From assembly GCF_004682015.1 (NCBI RefSeq), contig NZ_SMLM01000001.1, positions 1,116,001 to 1,180,000 on the forward strand: a DNA stretch of 64,000 bases. The letters are read 5' to 3'. Made by a program: the position numbers and the translations under genes. Source of the DNA: Ramlibacter henchirensis (GTDB taxonomy: Bacteria > Pseudomonadota > Gammaproteobacteria > Burkholderiales > Burkholderiaceae_C). The notes beneath the pieces are model-generated. The model ran no database searches. It was not told where the DNA came from and was given only the letters and a program-made list of their open reading frames with translations. Of this stretch, positions 51,734-60,348 are shown in pieces (position 1 is the stretch's first letter; each line of letters starts with the position of its first letter).

Positions 51734-51901
51734 TCAGCAATTGCCCTTCTTGGCCTGGCCGGGAGGGCAGAAGCCGCCGCTGCGCGTCGCATGGGCGGGC
51801 GCAGGATCGACCACGATCGCGCCGGACGGCGTATACACCGCACAGCCCCCGAGCAGGGTCATCAGCCAGACGCAGCCCGCGAAGCCCAGAATCTTCTTCA
51901 T
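51734..51901 (-). CDS. Small lipoprotein with conserved-looking Cys tail
   Basis: 55 residues. The signal peptide ends in a lipobox (LLGGC, Cys20), and the protein ends GGFCPPGQAKKGNC, a tail I recognise from small lipoproteins of Burkholderiales. The role is unknown. ATG 51901 starts the frame; the longer upstream frame is antisense to the CapA gene. Confidence 0.65.
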   Translation of the reverse strand: MKKILGFAGCVWLMTLLGGCAVYTPSGAIVVDPAPAHATRSGGFCPPGQAKKGNC

Positions 51902-52081
51902 TGCGTGAACCCTCAAAAGTTGATCGGTTTGCGGCATGAGCTTGCCGGAAACCATCGGGGGCCAGCGCCACTGGCTCGACAGACGGATTCGCGGGGCCTC
52001 CAGGCGGCTGGTGCGGCCTCCCGGGCTGTCGCTTCCAAGTGACGCAGGGAATGTGCCTGGGTGAACCATGGACCTCGTGAA

Positions 52082-53188
52082 ATGGACACGCTGCGATTGC
52101 TGCTCGCCGGCGACGTGATGACGGGCCGCGGCATCGACCAGGTGCTGCCGCATCCGGGCGATCCGCGACTGCACGAGTCCTGGATGCGCGACGCGCGCGA
52201 GTACGTTCGCCTCGCGGAGCGTGCGAACGGGCCCGTGCCGGCCCCCGTGGGTCCCGAGTACATCTGGGGTGACGCGCTCGCAGTGATGGAGCGGCTCGCC
52301 CCGGCGCTGCGCATCGTGAACCTCGAAACGGCGATCACCGCCACCGGGCAGCCCTGGCCGGACAAGGGCATCCACTACCGCATGCATCCGGCCAACATGG
52401 CTTGCCTTCGTGCGGCCGGCCTGGATGCCTGCGCGCTGGCCAACAACCATGTGCTCGACTGGGGCCTCGAGGGCCTGCATGAAACTCTGGCCACGCTGGA
52501 GGCCGCCGGTGTGCAGATCGCAGGCGCCGGCCGCGACCGCGCGCAGGCCTGGACGCCCGCCGTACTTCCGCTGGCTGACGGCCGCCGCTTGCTGCTCTTT
52601 TCCTTCGCCACGGAGAGCAGCGGTGTTCCGCGCGAATGGGCGGCGCGCTCCAATCGTCCAGGCGTCGCGCTGCTGCCGGGTCTGGGCACTCGCACAGCGC
52701 AGACGATCGCGCGGAGGGTCGAGGCGCATCGAAAGCCCGGCGATCGCGTGGTGGTTTCGATTCATTGGGGCGGCAACTGGGGGCTCGACATTCCCCCGGC
52801 GCACCAGGCCTTCGCGCGCGAGCTGATCGACCTGGGCGCTGCCGACGTGGTGCACGGGCATTCGTCGCACCATCCGCTGCCCGTCGAGGTGTGGCATGGG
52901 AGGGCCATCCTGTACGGCTGCGGCGACCTTCTCAACGACTACGAGGGCATCGGCGCGCACGGCCACCTGCGCTGCGACGTCGGCTGCCTCTATGTGCTCA
53001 CGCTCGATGAAGCCGGCAATCTGCACGAACTCGAGGTCGAGCCCCTGCAGCTGCGACGCTTGCGACTGGGGAAGGCGGACGCCATGGCGCGGTCCTGGCT
53101 GCTGTCCGTGTTCAACGAAGGCGGCCGGGCCTTGGGCACGCGGATGCAGTCGATGGCCGACGGATCCTTCGCAATGTGCTGGAAATGA
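52082..53188 (+). CDS. CapA family protein (PGA_cap metallophosphatase-like)
   Basis: 368 residues. The CapA motifs are in order: LLLAGDVMTGRGID, NLETAIT, LANNHVLDWG, HWGGNWG and HGHSSHH. The family includes poly-gamma-glutamate synthesis proteins, but most members stand alone and their function is not known. No signal peptide is present. ATG 52082 is preferred to a GTG 21 bases upstream. Confidence 0.85.
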   Translation: MDTLRLLLAGDVMTGRGIDQVLPHPGDPRLHESWMRDAREYVRLAERANGPVPAPVGPEYIWGDALAVMERLAPALRIVNLETAITATGQPWPDKGIHYRMHPANMACLRAAGLDACALANNHVLDWGLEGLHETLATLEAAGVQIAGAGRDRAQAWTPAVLPLADGRRLLLFSFATESSGVPREWAARSNRPGVALLPGLGTRTAQTIARRVEAHRKPGDRVVVSIHWGGNWGLDIPPAHQAFARELIDLGAADVVHGHSSHHPLPVEVWHGRAILYGCGDLLNDYEGIGAHGHLRCDVGCLYVLTLDEAGNLHELEVEPLQLRRLRLGKADAMARSWLLSVFNEGGRALGTRMQSMADGSFAMCWK

Positions 53189-53206
53189 GAACGGGCTCGC
53201 TGAGCC

Positions 53207-54391
53207 ATGGCCGGCACCTCGTCGCAGGCGAACGGTCTAAACTGGCCTGCACTCCCCATGGATCTGCATCCCCTGCTTGAATCGGCCCTGCCGAAGCTGC
53301 TTTCCCACAGCCGCGAGTACGCGCTCATCGTCCTGGATGCCGCAGGACGGATCGTGCAGTGGCTGGGCGCGTCGCAGCAGCTCATGGGCTTCAGCGCAGA
53401 GGAAATGATCGGCAGGCACGCGGGCGAGATCTTCATCTCGCCCGACCGCGAGAAGGGCTTCGATGAACTCGAGATGGCGATCGCGCGGGAGAGCGGCCGC
53501 TGCGAGGACGATCGCTGGCACGTCCGCAAGGATGGCGCCAGGATCTGGGTCAGTGGTTCGATGGAGGCCGTTCGCGAGGAATCCGGCGCTGTCGTCGGCT
53601 ACGTGAAGGTCATGAGGGACCGGACGGACCTGCGGATCCATGTCGACAGGCTCGAATCGCGCCTGCTGGACTGCGAGGCGGCGGCCCAGCGCACACGCGC
53701 CTTCCTGCGCACACTGGGTCACGAGATGCGCAATCCGCTGGCCCCGCTGCGGAACGCCTCCACCATCATCCAGAGGACGAACGACGATCCGCGCGCCGAC
53801 AAGGCCGTCGAGATCATCCTCGGCCAGATCGAGGTGCTGACCCGGCTCGCGGACGACCTGATGGAAGTTTCGCGGCTGGACGCGCGCAAGGTCAGGCTCG
53901 ACCTGCAGAGGCACGATCTGCGCGTGCTCCTGCGAGAGACCCACGACGCGTTCAGGCAGAGCGCCCACGAGAAGGGCCTGAACCTGATCCTGATGGTTCC
54001 GAAGGGGCCTCTCTGGGTCGACGTGGACAGGCCCAAGTTCCACCAGGCAGCATCGAACCTGGTGAGCAACGCGATCAAGTACACGCCGCGGGGCGGCAAG
54101 GTCTGGATCAAGGCCACGCAGGAGGGACGCGACGTGCTCATGCGCGTCGAGGACACCGGCCTGGGCATCAGCGCCGAACTGCTGCCGCGGCTGTTCGAGC
54201 TGTTCTCGCGCGGGGCGGCGGCCGAGGAGGCGGCGCCAGGCGGAATGGGCATCGGCCTGTCGGTGGTTCGCGAGCTGATCGACCTGCATGGCGGAAGCGT
54301 GGAAGCCCGCAGCTCGGGCGCCGGGAAGGGGTCGGAGTTCACGGTGCGCCTGCCCGGCGTCGACACCCAGGGGCAACACATCGACGGATGA
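53207..54391 (+). CDS. PAS-histidine kinase
   Basis: 394 residues. A PAS domain (residues 35-140) precedes the dimerisation/phosphoacceptor helix with the H box LGHEMRNPLAPL (His172) and a HATPase domain (NLVSNAIKYTP, DTGLGIS, GMGIGLSVV). There are no membrane helices, so it is a soluble kinase. No response regulator adjoins it. Its stop overlaps the start of the next gene by four bases. Confidence 0.9.
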   Translation: MAGTSSQANGLNWPALPMDLHPLLESALPKLLSHSREYALIVLDAAGRIVQWLGASQQLMGFSAEEMIGRHAGEIFISPDREKGFDELEMAIARESGRCEDDRWHVRKDGARIWVSGSMEAVREESGAVVGYVKVMRDRTDLRIHVDRLESRLLDCEAAAQRTRAFLRTLGHEMRNPLAPLRNASTIIQRTNDDPRADKAVEIILGQIEVLTRLADDLMEVSRLDARKVRLDLQRHDLRVLLRETHDAFRQSAHEKGLNLILMVPKGPLWVDVDRPKFHQAASNLVSNAIKYTPRGGKVWIKATQEGRDVLMRVEDTGLGISAELLPRLFELFSRGAAAEEAAPGGMGIGLSVVRELIDLHGGSVEARSSGAGKGSEFTVRLPGVDTQGQHIDG

Positions 54392-56016
54392 GCCGCTACG
54401 GCCCCTTCGGCGCAAAAATGACCAGCGCGGCGGCGGTGCTGCTAACAGCCGCGTGCACCACGCTGGCGCCCGCGCCGCTCGCTCGCGTCGCACCGACCAC
54501 CGACTGCACCGCGTGGGTGGGCACTGATCGCAATCGGGTACTGCCCGGCTACCTGCTGCCGCAAGCGAACGGCGCGACGCGCTGCGTTCCCTTGCTGCTG
54601 ACCGCCGCGAAGCCGCCGCCGGGCTACGCGGGCGACTTCTACGTCGATGAATTCACCGATGCCCGGCTCAAGCAGCGCTGGGCGGCGTGCAAGGCCGATG
54701 CCGCGTGCTTCCAGCGGATCGATGGGCAGATGCAGCGCTGGCTGCCGCCCAACAAGGAGCGCGCGACGCGCGTCACGGGGATGGTGGACCCGGTGGGCAG
54801 GATCGAGCCGGATGGCGAAGTGGACCTGCGCGACATCCGCAGGCCCGCGTTCTTCGGCAAGGCGCCGTACCACGAGCCGGTGGCGGAGGCGGACGGCCGC
54901 ACGCATGTCGTGGAGTTCACCGTGCCGCGCGATCCGCTGGAGCGGCTGAAGCTCGACATGCACGGCGACATCAAACTGCGCGGCTGGTACGTGGAAGGAG
55001 CAGGCGTGGACGATGGCCGCGGCGGCCGCACGCGCGCGCTCGTGATCATGAGCGCCGGCGGCGGTGGCCAGCTCACGGCGATCCAGCATCCGGCCGATGT
55101 GCCGGTGCGCGTGGACCCGGCCACGCGGCGCGCGACACCGGTGCGGTTCCCGAGCCCCACGACGGAAGGCATGGGCATGCGTTTGTGGCGCGACCACCTG
55201 CACGCACTCCATCGCGCGGGTTTCGATGTGCTGGCCTACGACAGGCGCGGCGAGGGACTGTCCGGCGGCTTCAGCGACACCAACACCCTCGAGCAGAGCG
55301 AAGACATCTTCCGCGTGCTGGAGCAGATGGAGCACGGGCGAGGCCTGCGCGTGCTGACACCCGCAGGCGAGTTGCTGGAGGGACCGGCGGCGGGCGGCCG
55401 GCTGATGGCGGGCATGAAGGCCCGCCAGATCCCGCTGCTGCTCCTGGGCTACTCGCGCGGTTCGATGACCACGGGCTGGGCGATGACGAAGAACTACTCG
55501 GGCGGCTGCACCTACGACATGCCGCTCGTGACCTGTGCCCCCGCCAAGGCTTACCCGAACATCAAGGGTGCGCTGCTCTATGCATCTTTCGTGAGCGGCG
55601 CCGGCTACCTGCCCGATGCGCCCGACCTGGCGGACCGCAACCTTTTCCTCGGCGGCATGGCGGCGGAGCACTACGTGGCCTTCTACCCGAACTCCGCGGT
55701 GCTGGCGAACATGCACCGCTGGCCCGCGGCGTTCTTCGCCAAGGGGCTGTGGGACCGGGCCGAGAGCCTGGAAGGCACCATCGCCGCGCACGACCGCGTT
55801 CGCGGGCTGAAGGAGATCGTCGTGTCGCGCGGTCCGCACTCGATGGAGACCTGGCCGCAGCAGGAGCAGGACCGCGTGCGCGACCGCATGGTGCGGTTCG
55901 CCGTCGCCGCGGTGCAGGGGCGCACGCAGCTGCCGGACTCGCCCCGCTGGACCGACATCAGGGAGCTGGTCGCCACGACGCCCGACGTCTGGGAGGTGTC
56001 GTCGCAGCCCCGCTGA
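54388..56016 (+). CDS. Alpha/beta hydrolase lipoprotein
   Basis: 542 residues. A lipobox (LLTAAC, about residue 23) indicates a lipoprotein. The hydrolase core has DVLAYDRRGEGLSGG, the nucleophile GYSRGS, and a late SRGPHSMETW with the probable His. The length is above average because of an N-terminal beta-rich part of about 170 residues. It is coupled to the histidine kinase gene, which may respond to the same cue (inference). Confidence 0.8.
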   Translation: MSRYGPFGAKMTSAAAVLLTAACTTLAPAPLARVAPTTDCTAWVGTDRNRVLPGYLLPQANGATRCVPLLLTAAKPPPGYAGDFYVDEFTDARLKQRWAACKADAACFQRIDGQMQRWLPPNKERATRVTGMVDPVGRIEPDGEVDLRDIRRPAFFGKAPYHEPVAEADGRTHVVEFTVPRDPLERLKLDMHGDIKLRGWYVEGAGVDDGRGGRTRALVIMSAGGGGQLTAIQHPADVPVRVDPATRRATPVRFPSPTTEGMGMRLWRDHLHALHRAGFDVLAYDRRGEGLSGGFSDTNTLEQSEDIFRVLEQMEHGRGLRVLTPAGELLEGPAAGGRLMAGMKARQIPLLLLGYSRGSMTTGWAMTKNYSGGCTYDMPLVTCAPAKAYPNIKGALLYASFVSGAGYLPDAPDLADRNLFLGGMAAEHYVAFYPNSAVLANMHRWPAAFFAKGLWDRAESLEGTIAAHDRVRGLKEIVVSRGPHSMETWPQQEQDRVRDRMVRFAVAAVQGRTQLPDSPRWTDIRELVATTPDVWEVSSQPR

Positions 56017-56025
56017 TGAGGTTGT

Positions 56026-57537
56026 TCAGGTGCCGCAGAAGGTCTGGTAGCAGGCCGTCACCGCGGCCGGAGCGGGTTCCGCATACAGCGCGTTCTCCGC
56101 CTTTTCCTCGTACGGATGGCGCAGGGCGCACAACAGGCGCTCGAATGGCCCGAGGTCGTCGTGCGCGGATGCGGCTTTCAGCGCTTCTTCCACTTGGTGG
56201 TTGCGCGGAATGATCCACGGGTTGACGCGCCGCATGCGCTCCGCCCGGGCCTCGCTGGATGCAGTGCCCTCGCTCTCGCATCTTGCCCGCCAGCGGGCCA
56301 GCCATTGCTGCAGCGGCTGCGCTTCGGAAAAGACCGATTGCAGCGAAGCCTCGTCACCCGCGGCCGCGTCGGCCAGCTTGCGCCAGCCGAGCGTGAAGTC
56401 CACGCGCTGCTCCTTCAGCAGGCCGAGCCAGTCGTTGGCCAGCGTGGCGTCGGCTGCGTCATCGGATCCCTCCGAGAGACCCAGCTTCGCGCGCAGCCCG
56501 CGCAGCAGGGCCGCCTGGAACAGGCCCGGGAACGCTTCGATCACGGCGGTCGCATCCGCGACGGCCCGGTCAGCCGCTTCCTCGCTCTCGCCCTCGACCA
56601 TCAGCGGCAACAAGGCCTCTGCCAGGCGCGCGAGGTTCCACTGCGCGATGGGCGGCTGGTTGCCGTACGCGTAGCGCCCGTTGTGGTCGATCGAGCTGAA
56701 CACCGCCCGCGGGTCGTACGCCTCCATGAATGCGCAGGGGCCGTAGTCGATCGTCTCGCCCGAGATCGTCATGTTGTCGGTGTTCATCACGCCGTGGATG
56801 AAGCCGACGTTCATCCACTGCGCGACCAGCGCAGCCTGGCGCTGCGACACGCGGCGCAGCAACTCGAGGTAACGGCCGGGGTGACCGGCCAGGTCCGGGT
56901 CGTGGCGCGCGATGGCGTACTCGGCCAGCTGGCGCAGCTTCTCGAAATCCTGCCGCGAGCTGAAGAACTCGAAGGTGCCCACGCGCAAATGGCTGGACGC
57001 CACGCGCGTCAGCACGGCGCCCGGCAGGACCTGCTCGCGGTAGACGGGCTCGCCGGTGCCGGCGACCGCGAGCGCGCGCGTCGTCGGAATGCCCAGCGCA
57101 TGCATGCCTTCGCTGACGAGCACTTCGCGCAGCATCGGTCCCACGGCCGCCTTGCCGTCGCCCCCGCGGGAAAACGGCGTCCGGCCGGAACCCTTGAAGG
57201 CCACGTCGCGCCGGCGGCCCTGGCGGTCGATCACCTCGCCCAGCAGCAGCGCGCGGCCATCGCCCAACTGCGGCGAGAAGCCGCCGAACTGGTGGCCGGC
57301 ATAGGCCTGCGCGATCGGCTCGGCGCCCTCCGGCAGCGTGTTGCCCGCGAAGATGGCCGCGCCCTGCTCGCCGAGGAGGGCGGCGGGATCGAGGCCCAGC
57401 TCGTCGGCGAGCGGCTCGTTGAGGAACAGAAGACGGGCCGCAGGCACCTGGGCCGGCTTCCACGGAACGTAGAAACCGGGCAGGTCGCGGGCATAGCTGT
57501 TGTCGAAGCGGAAGGACGGCGTGGCACGGGGTTGCAT
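56026..57537 (-). CDS. selO: Protein adenylyltransferase SelO (YdiU/UPF0061)
   Basis: 503 residues, the normal length of bacterial SelO. The pseudokinase fold is recognised from KGSGRTPFSRGGDGKAAVGP and NTDNMTISGETIDYGPCAF, which contain the inverted ATP-site residues. SelO transfers AMP onto Ser/Thr/Tyr of target proteins, in some species under redox control through a C-terminal Cys (here FCGT). ATG 57537 is preferred over an upstream GTG-type start. It is a single gene convergent with the lipoprotein hydrolase. Confidence 0.92.
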   Translation of the reverse strand: MQPRATPSFRFDNSYARDLPGFYVPWKPAQVPAARLLFLNEPLADELGLDPAALLGEQGAAIFAGNTLPEGAEPIAQAYAGHQFGGFSPQLGDGRALLLGEVIDRQGRRRDVAFKGSGRTPFSRGGDGKAAVGPMLREVLVSEGMHALGIPTTRALAVAGTGEPVYREQVLPGAVLTRVASSHLRVGTFEFFSSRQDFEKLRQLAEYAIARHDPDLAGHPGRYLELLRRVSQRQAALVAQWMNVGFIHGVMNTDNMTISGETIDYGPCAFMEAYDPRAVFSSIDHNGRYAYGNQPPIAQWNLARLAEALLPLMVEGESEEAADRAVADATAVIEAFPGLFQAALLRGLRAKLGLSEGSDDAADATLANDWLGLLKEQRVDFTLGWRKLADAAAGDEASLQSVFSEAQPLQQWLARWRARCESEGTASSEARAERMRRVNPWIIPRNHQVEEALKAASAHDDLGPFERLLCALRHPYEEKAENALYAEPAPAAVTACYQTFCGT

Positions 57538-57641
57538 CCCGCAAGTCTGCCGAGTTGCGGCGATGCCTGTTGTGGGCAAGGACAATCAATCGATGACGGC
57601 TGGCGCCGTGTCCCGCGGAGCCCGGCAGTACGCTTCAACCC

Positions 57642-58622
57642 ATGACCCAACTGATCGCCACCCACAGTGGAAGCTTCCACGCCGACGACGTCTTCGCCGT
57701 GGCCGTGCTCGCCGCCGTCTTTCCCGACCACCGGATCATCCGCACCCGCACGCCCGGCAAGATCGACGCTGCCGACTTCGTGGTGGATGTCGGCGGCGTG
57801 TGGGATCCAGGCAGGGGCCGGTTCGACCACCACCAGCGCGGCTTCCAGGGCGCTCGCCGGCGGCTGGACAGCGAGGGACGCCTCGTCCCCGCCGAGGCCT
57901 ACGCCAGCGCAGGGCTGGTCTGGCGCGAGTTCGGCAGCGACTACGTGCGCAAGGCGGCGCAGTCGATGGGCCACGAGCTGGATGCGGGCACGGCGGAGAA
58001 GGTCGCTGCCGACGTCGACGCGGCGCTGGTGAGGTACCTGGACCTGGTGGACAACGGCGCGGCCGACGTCGCGCCGGGCATGTTCGGCCTGTCCAGCCAG
58101 CTCTCGCTGCTGAACAGCACGTGGATGGAGGAAAAGGCGCTCGATGCAGACGCCGTCGCGAAGCTTCAGCTGGATCGCTTTCACGAAGCCATGGCGCTCG
58201 TGGACCGGCTGCTGCGCCGGTTCGTGCTGCGCGCCATCGGGCAATCGGTGGCAGCGGACATCGTCCGCCGGTCCGAGCGGCTGCTCGACGGGAAAGTGCT
58301 GCTCCTCGCCGAAGGCGGCATGCCGTGGACGCGGGTGGTCGTGCAGGAGATGCCCGAGGTGCTGCTGGTGATCTACCGCGAGTCGGGACGCGAGCAGTAC
58401 CAGCTGCGCACCGTTCCGGCCGCGGATGGTTCCTTCGCCTCCCGCATGGACCTGCCGGCGGAGTGGGCCGGCTTGCGCGACGAACAGCTGGCGGCCGTCT
58501 GCGGCGTGCCGGATGCGGTCTTCTGCCACATGAACCTCTTCATCGCGGGCGCGCGCAGCTTCGAGGGCGCGCTGAGGATGGCGGCGATTGCACTGGAGCA
58601 GGTTTCGCGAGTCGGCGGCTAG
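57642..58622 (+). CDS. MYG1 family protein (DHH-like exonuclease fold)
   Basis: 326 residues of the MYG1/UPF0160 family. The metal motifs HSGSFHADDVFA at the start and FDHHQRGF near residue 62 are those of the DHH superfamily. MYG1 of eukaryotes is a 3'-5' RNA exonuclease; the bacterial role is less clear. It is a single gene divergent from selO. Confidence 0.88.
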   Translation: MTQLIATHSGSFHADDVFAVAVLAAVFPDHRIIRTRTPGKIDAADFVVDVGGVWDPGRGRFDHHQRGFQGARRRLDSEGRLVPAEAYASAGLVWREFGSDYVRKAAQSMGHELDAGTAEKVAADVDAALVRYLDLVDNGAADVAPGMFGLSSQLSLLNSTWMEEKALDADAVAKLQLDRFHEAMALVDRLLRRFVLRAIGQSVAADIVRRSERLLDGKVLLLAEGGMPWTRVVVQEMPEVLLVIYRESGREQYQLRTVPAADGSFASRMDLPAEWAGLRDEQLAAVCGVPDAVFCHMNLFIAGARSFEGALRMAAIALEQVSRVGG

Positions 58623-58655
58623 GCGCCCACTCCCTTCCTTCCTTCACGAAGTTTT

Positions 58656-58696
58656 ACCCGGGTGATATTGACCGGCGAATTTCACCCGGGTATATT
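58656..58696 (+). promoter_or_regulatory. Promoter with two ACCCGGGT operators, DUF2239 gene
   Basis: TTGACC (58668-58673) and TATATT (58691-58696) are 17 bases apart, each matching the consensus at five of six positions. The palindrome ACCCGGGT occurs at 58656-58663, just upstream of the -35, and again at 58684-58691, ending on the first base of the -10. The copies are 28 bases apart. Repressor binding would cover the promoter completely. Confidence 0.75.
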
Positions 58697-58704
58697 CCGC
58701 GTCC

Positions 58705-59307
58705 ATGGACACAGCTCACGCGTACACGGCTTTTCTCGGCGCGCGCCGGCTGGCTTCCGGCTCGCTGGAGGAAGTCGCTGCCGCAGCAGCCCGAGCGTCT
58801 TCACGCACCGAGGCCGCGCTGCTGGTGTTCAGCGACGCGACCGGCAGCCAGGTCGACCTGGACCTCCGCGGCAGCGAAGAGGAAGTGCGGGAGCGGCACA
58901 GGCCGCTTCCGGCAGCGCCGGTGGCCGCCGCCAAAACGACCCCGCGGGGCCGAGGCCGTCCGCGGCTCGGCGTGGTCGCGCGGGAGGTCACCCTGCTGCC
59001 GCAGCAGTGGGAGTGGCTCGCGGCCCAGCCCGGCGGCGCGTCGGTCGCACTGCGAAAGCTCGTGCATCAAGCGCAGCGCGCGGGCACGCCGCGTGACCGC
59101 ATGCGGCAGGCGCAGGAGCGCAGCTACAAGGTGATGGCGGCGCTCGCCGGCGACCGCCCCGGCTTTGAAGAGGCCTCCAGGGCCCTGTTTGCCGGCGACA
59201 TGCCGGCCTTGCGCAGCAGGGTCGAACGATGGCCCCGCGACATCCGCGAGCACGTGTTGCAGCTCGCCGATCCGGAGTACCACGCGCAATCGCGGAGTGC
59301 AGGTTGA
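58705..59307 (+). CDS. DUF2239 family protein, probably leaderless transcript
   Basis: 200 residues. Residues about 85-125 (GRGRPRLGVVAREVTLLPQQ, then WLAAQPGGASVALRKLVHQA) resemble a ribbon-helix-helix DNA-binding segment, which would make this a small transcription factor; that is inference. The -10 box ends eight bases before the ATG, so transcription should start about at the ATG with no ribosome site. Two operator-like palindromes flank the promoter, so autoregulation is likely. Confidence 0.8.
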   Translation: MDTAHAYTAFLGARRLASGSLEEVAAAAARASSRTEAALLVFSDATGSQVDLDLRGSEEEVRERHRPLPAAPVAAAKTTPRGRGRPRLGVVAREVTLLPQQWEWLAAQPGGASVALRKLVHQAQRAGTPRDRMRQAQERSYKVMAALAGDRPGFEEASRALFAGDMPALRSRVERWPRDIREHVLQLADPEYHAQSRSAG

Positions 59308-59505
59308 TCCAGGCTGCGGCAGCTCCGTGGCAAGAGGTCGGCGACAGGAGACCGGCACGCGCGTTCTCAAATCCGTGACGCCGCGACAACACCTTTCCCC
59401 GCCGGCGGTTGTGGGCGGCACGAATTCACACCTCGGCACTTGACGCGCGGTGGGTCGGGGCACCGAGCCGATAGCATGGGCGAACCTCAACAGCCCACGA
59501 ACTCC

Positions 59506-60348
59506 ATGCGTGCAAGCACCCCCCTGATCGCCTCGATGTTGCTGACCGTCATCAGCTACTCGCCGAGTGCGCTCGCGGACCACGACGACCGAGGCCACCG
59601 CAGGCATGGCGGCCGCGAGTTCAAGGAGGAGTTCTGGGACGGCAACTGCAAGGTCGAACGCAAGTTCGAGAAGGACGGCGACTACAAGGAAAAGATCGAG
59701 TGCAAGGGCGGCGACCATCGCCATCGCCACGCTCACTACAAGGAAGAGTACCGGGACGGCAACTGCAAGGTGGAGCGCAAGTTCGAACGGGACGGCGACT
59801 ACAAGGAGGAGCGCAAGTGCCGCGGCGCGCCGCGCCAGCACGCGGTGGTGGTGCAGCCGGCCACGGTGGTCTATCCGCCGTGGGTGGTCGTCGAGCAGGG
59901 GCGCCCGCACGGCTATCGCAAGGGCTATGAACCCGCACCCGTGCAACGAGGCCAGGTCTCCGTCTGCAACAGCGAGACGGTCGGCAAGGTGCTCGGGGGC
60001 GTGGCCGGCGCCGTCGTCGGCAACCAGGTCGGCCAGGGCGGCGGCCGCGCGCTCGCGACGATCGGCGGCGCCGTGGCCGGCGTGCTGATCGGCGGTGAAG
60101 TCGGCCGCCGGATGGATGCCGGCAACCAGGCGTGCATCGGCCAGACACTCGAACTGGCGCCGGCCGGACAGCGCGTGCAGTGGCCCTCCGGCACCTCGCA
60201 GTACGCCGTCGTGCCCGGCGCGGTGGTCGACCGGGGCGGCGTTTATTGCCGGCCGTACGAGGCCCACATCCGGACCTCGGCAGGCTGGCAGACGACGCAG
60301 GGCATGGCCTGCCGCCGCACCGACGGGGTCTGGGTCCAGACCAGCTAG
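59506..60348 (+). CDS. Secreted glycine-zipper protein with duplicated N-terminal repeat
   Basis: 280 residues with a signal peptide (ending in ALA). Two repeats of about 33 residues follow, each with DGNCKVERKFE(K/R)DGDYKE. Then comes a Pro/Val region, a glycine-zipper 2TM domain (VLGGVAGAVVGNQVGQGGGR and GGAVAGVLIGGEVGRRMD) and a C-terminal RcnB/surface-antigen-like part. It is likely an envelope protein. Its stop interlocks with the convergent PdxA-family gene through CTAG. Confidence 0.75.
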   Translation: MRASTPLIASMLLTVISYSPSALADHDDRGHRRHGGREFKEEFWDGNCKVERKFEKDGDYKEKIECKGGDHRHRHAHYKEEYRDGNCKVERKFERDGDYKEERKCRGAPRQHAVVVQPATVVYPPWVVVEQGRPHGYRKGYEPAPVQRGQVSVCNSETVGKVLGGVAGAVVGNQVGQGGGRALATIGGAVAGVLIGGEVGRRMDAGNQACIGQTLELAPAGQRVQWPSGTSQYAVVPGAVVDRGGVYCRPYEAHIRTSAGWQTTQGMACRRTDGVWVQTS

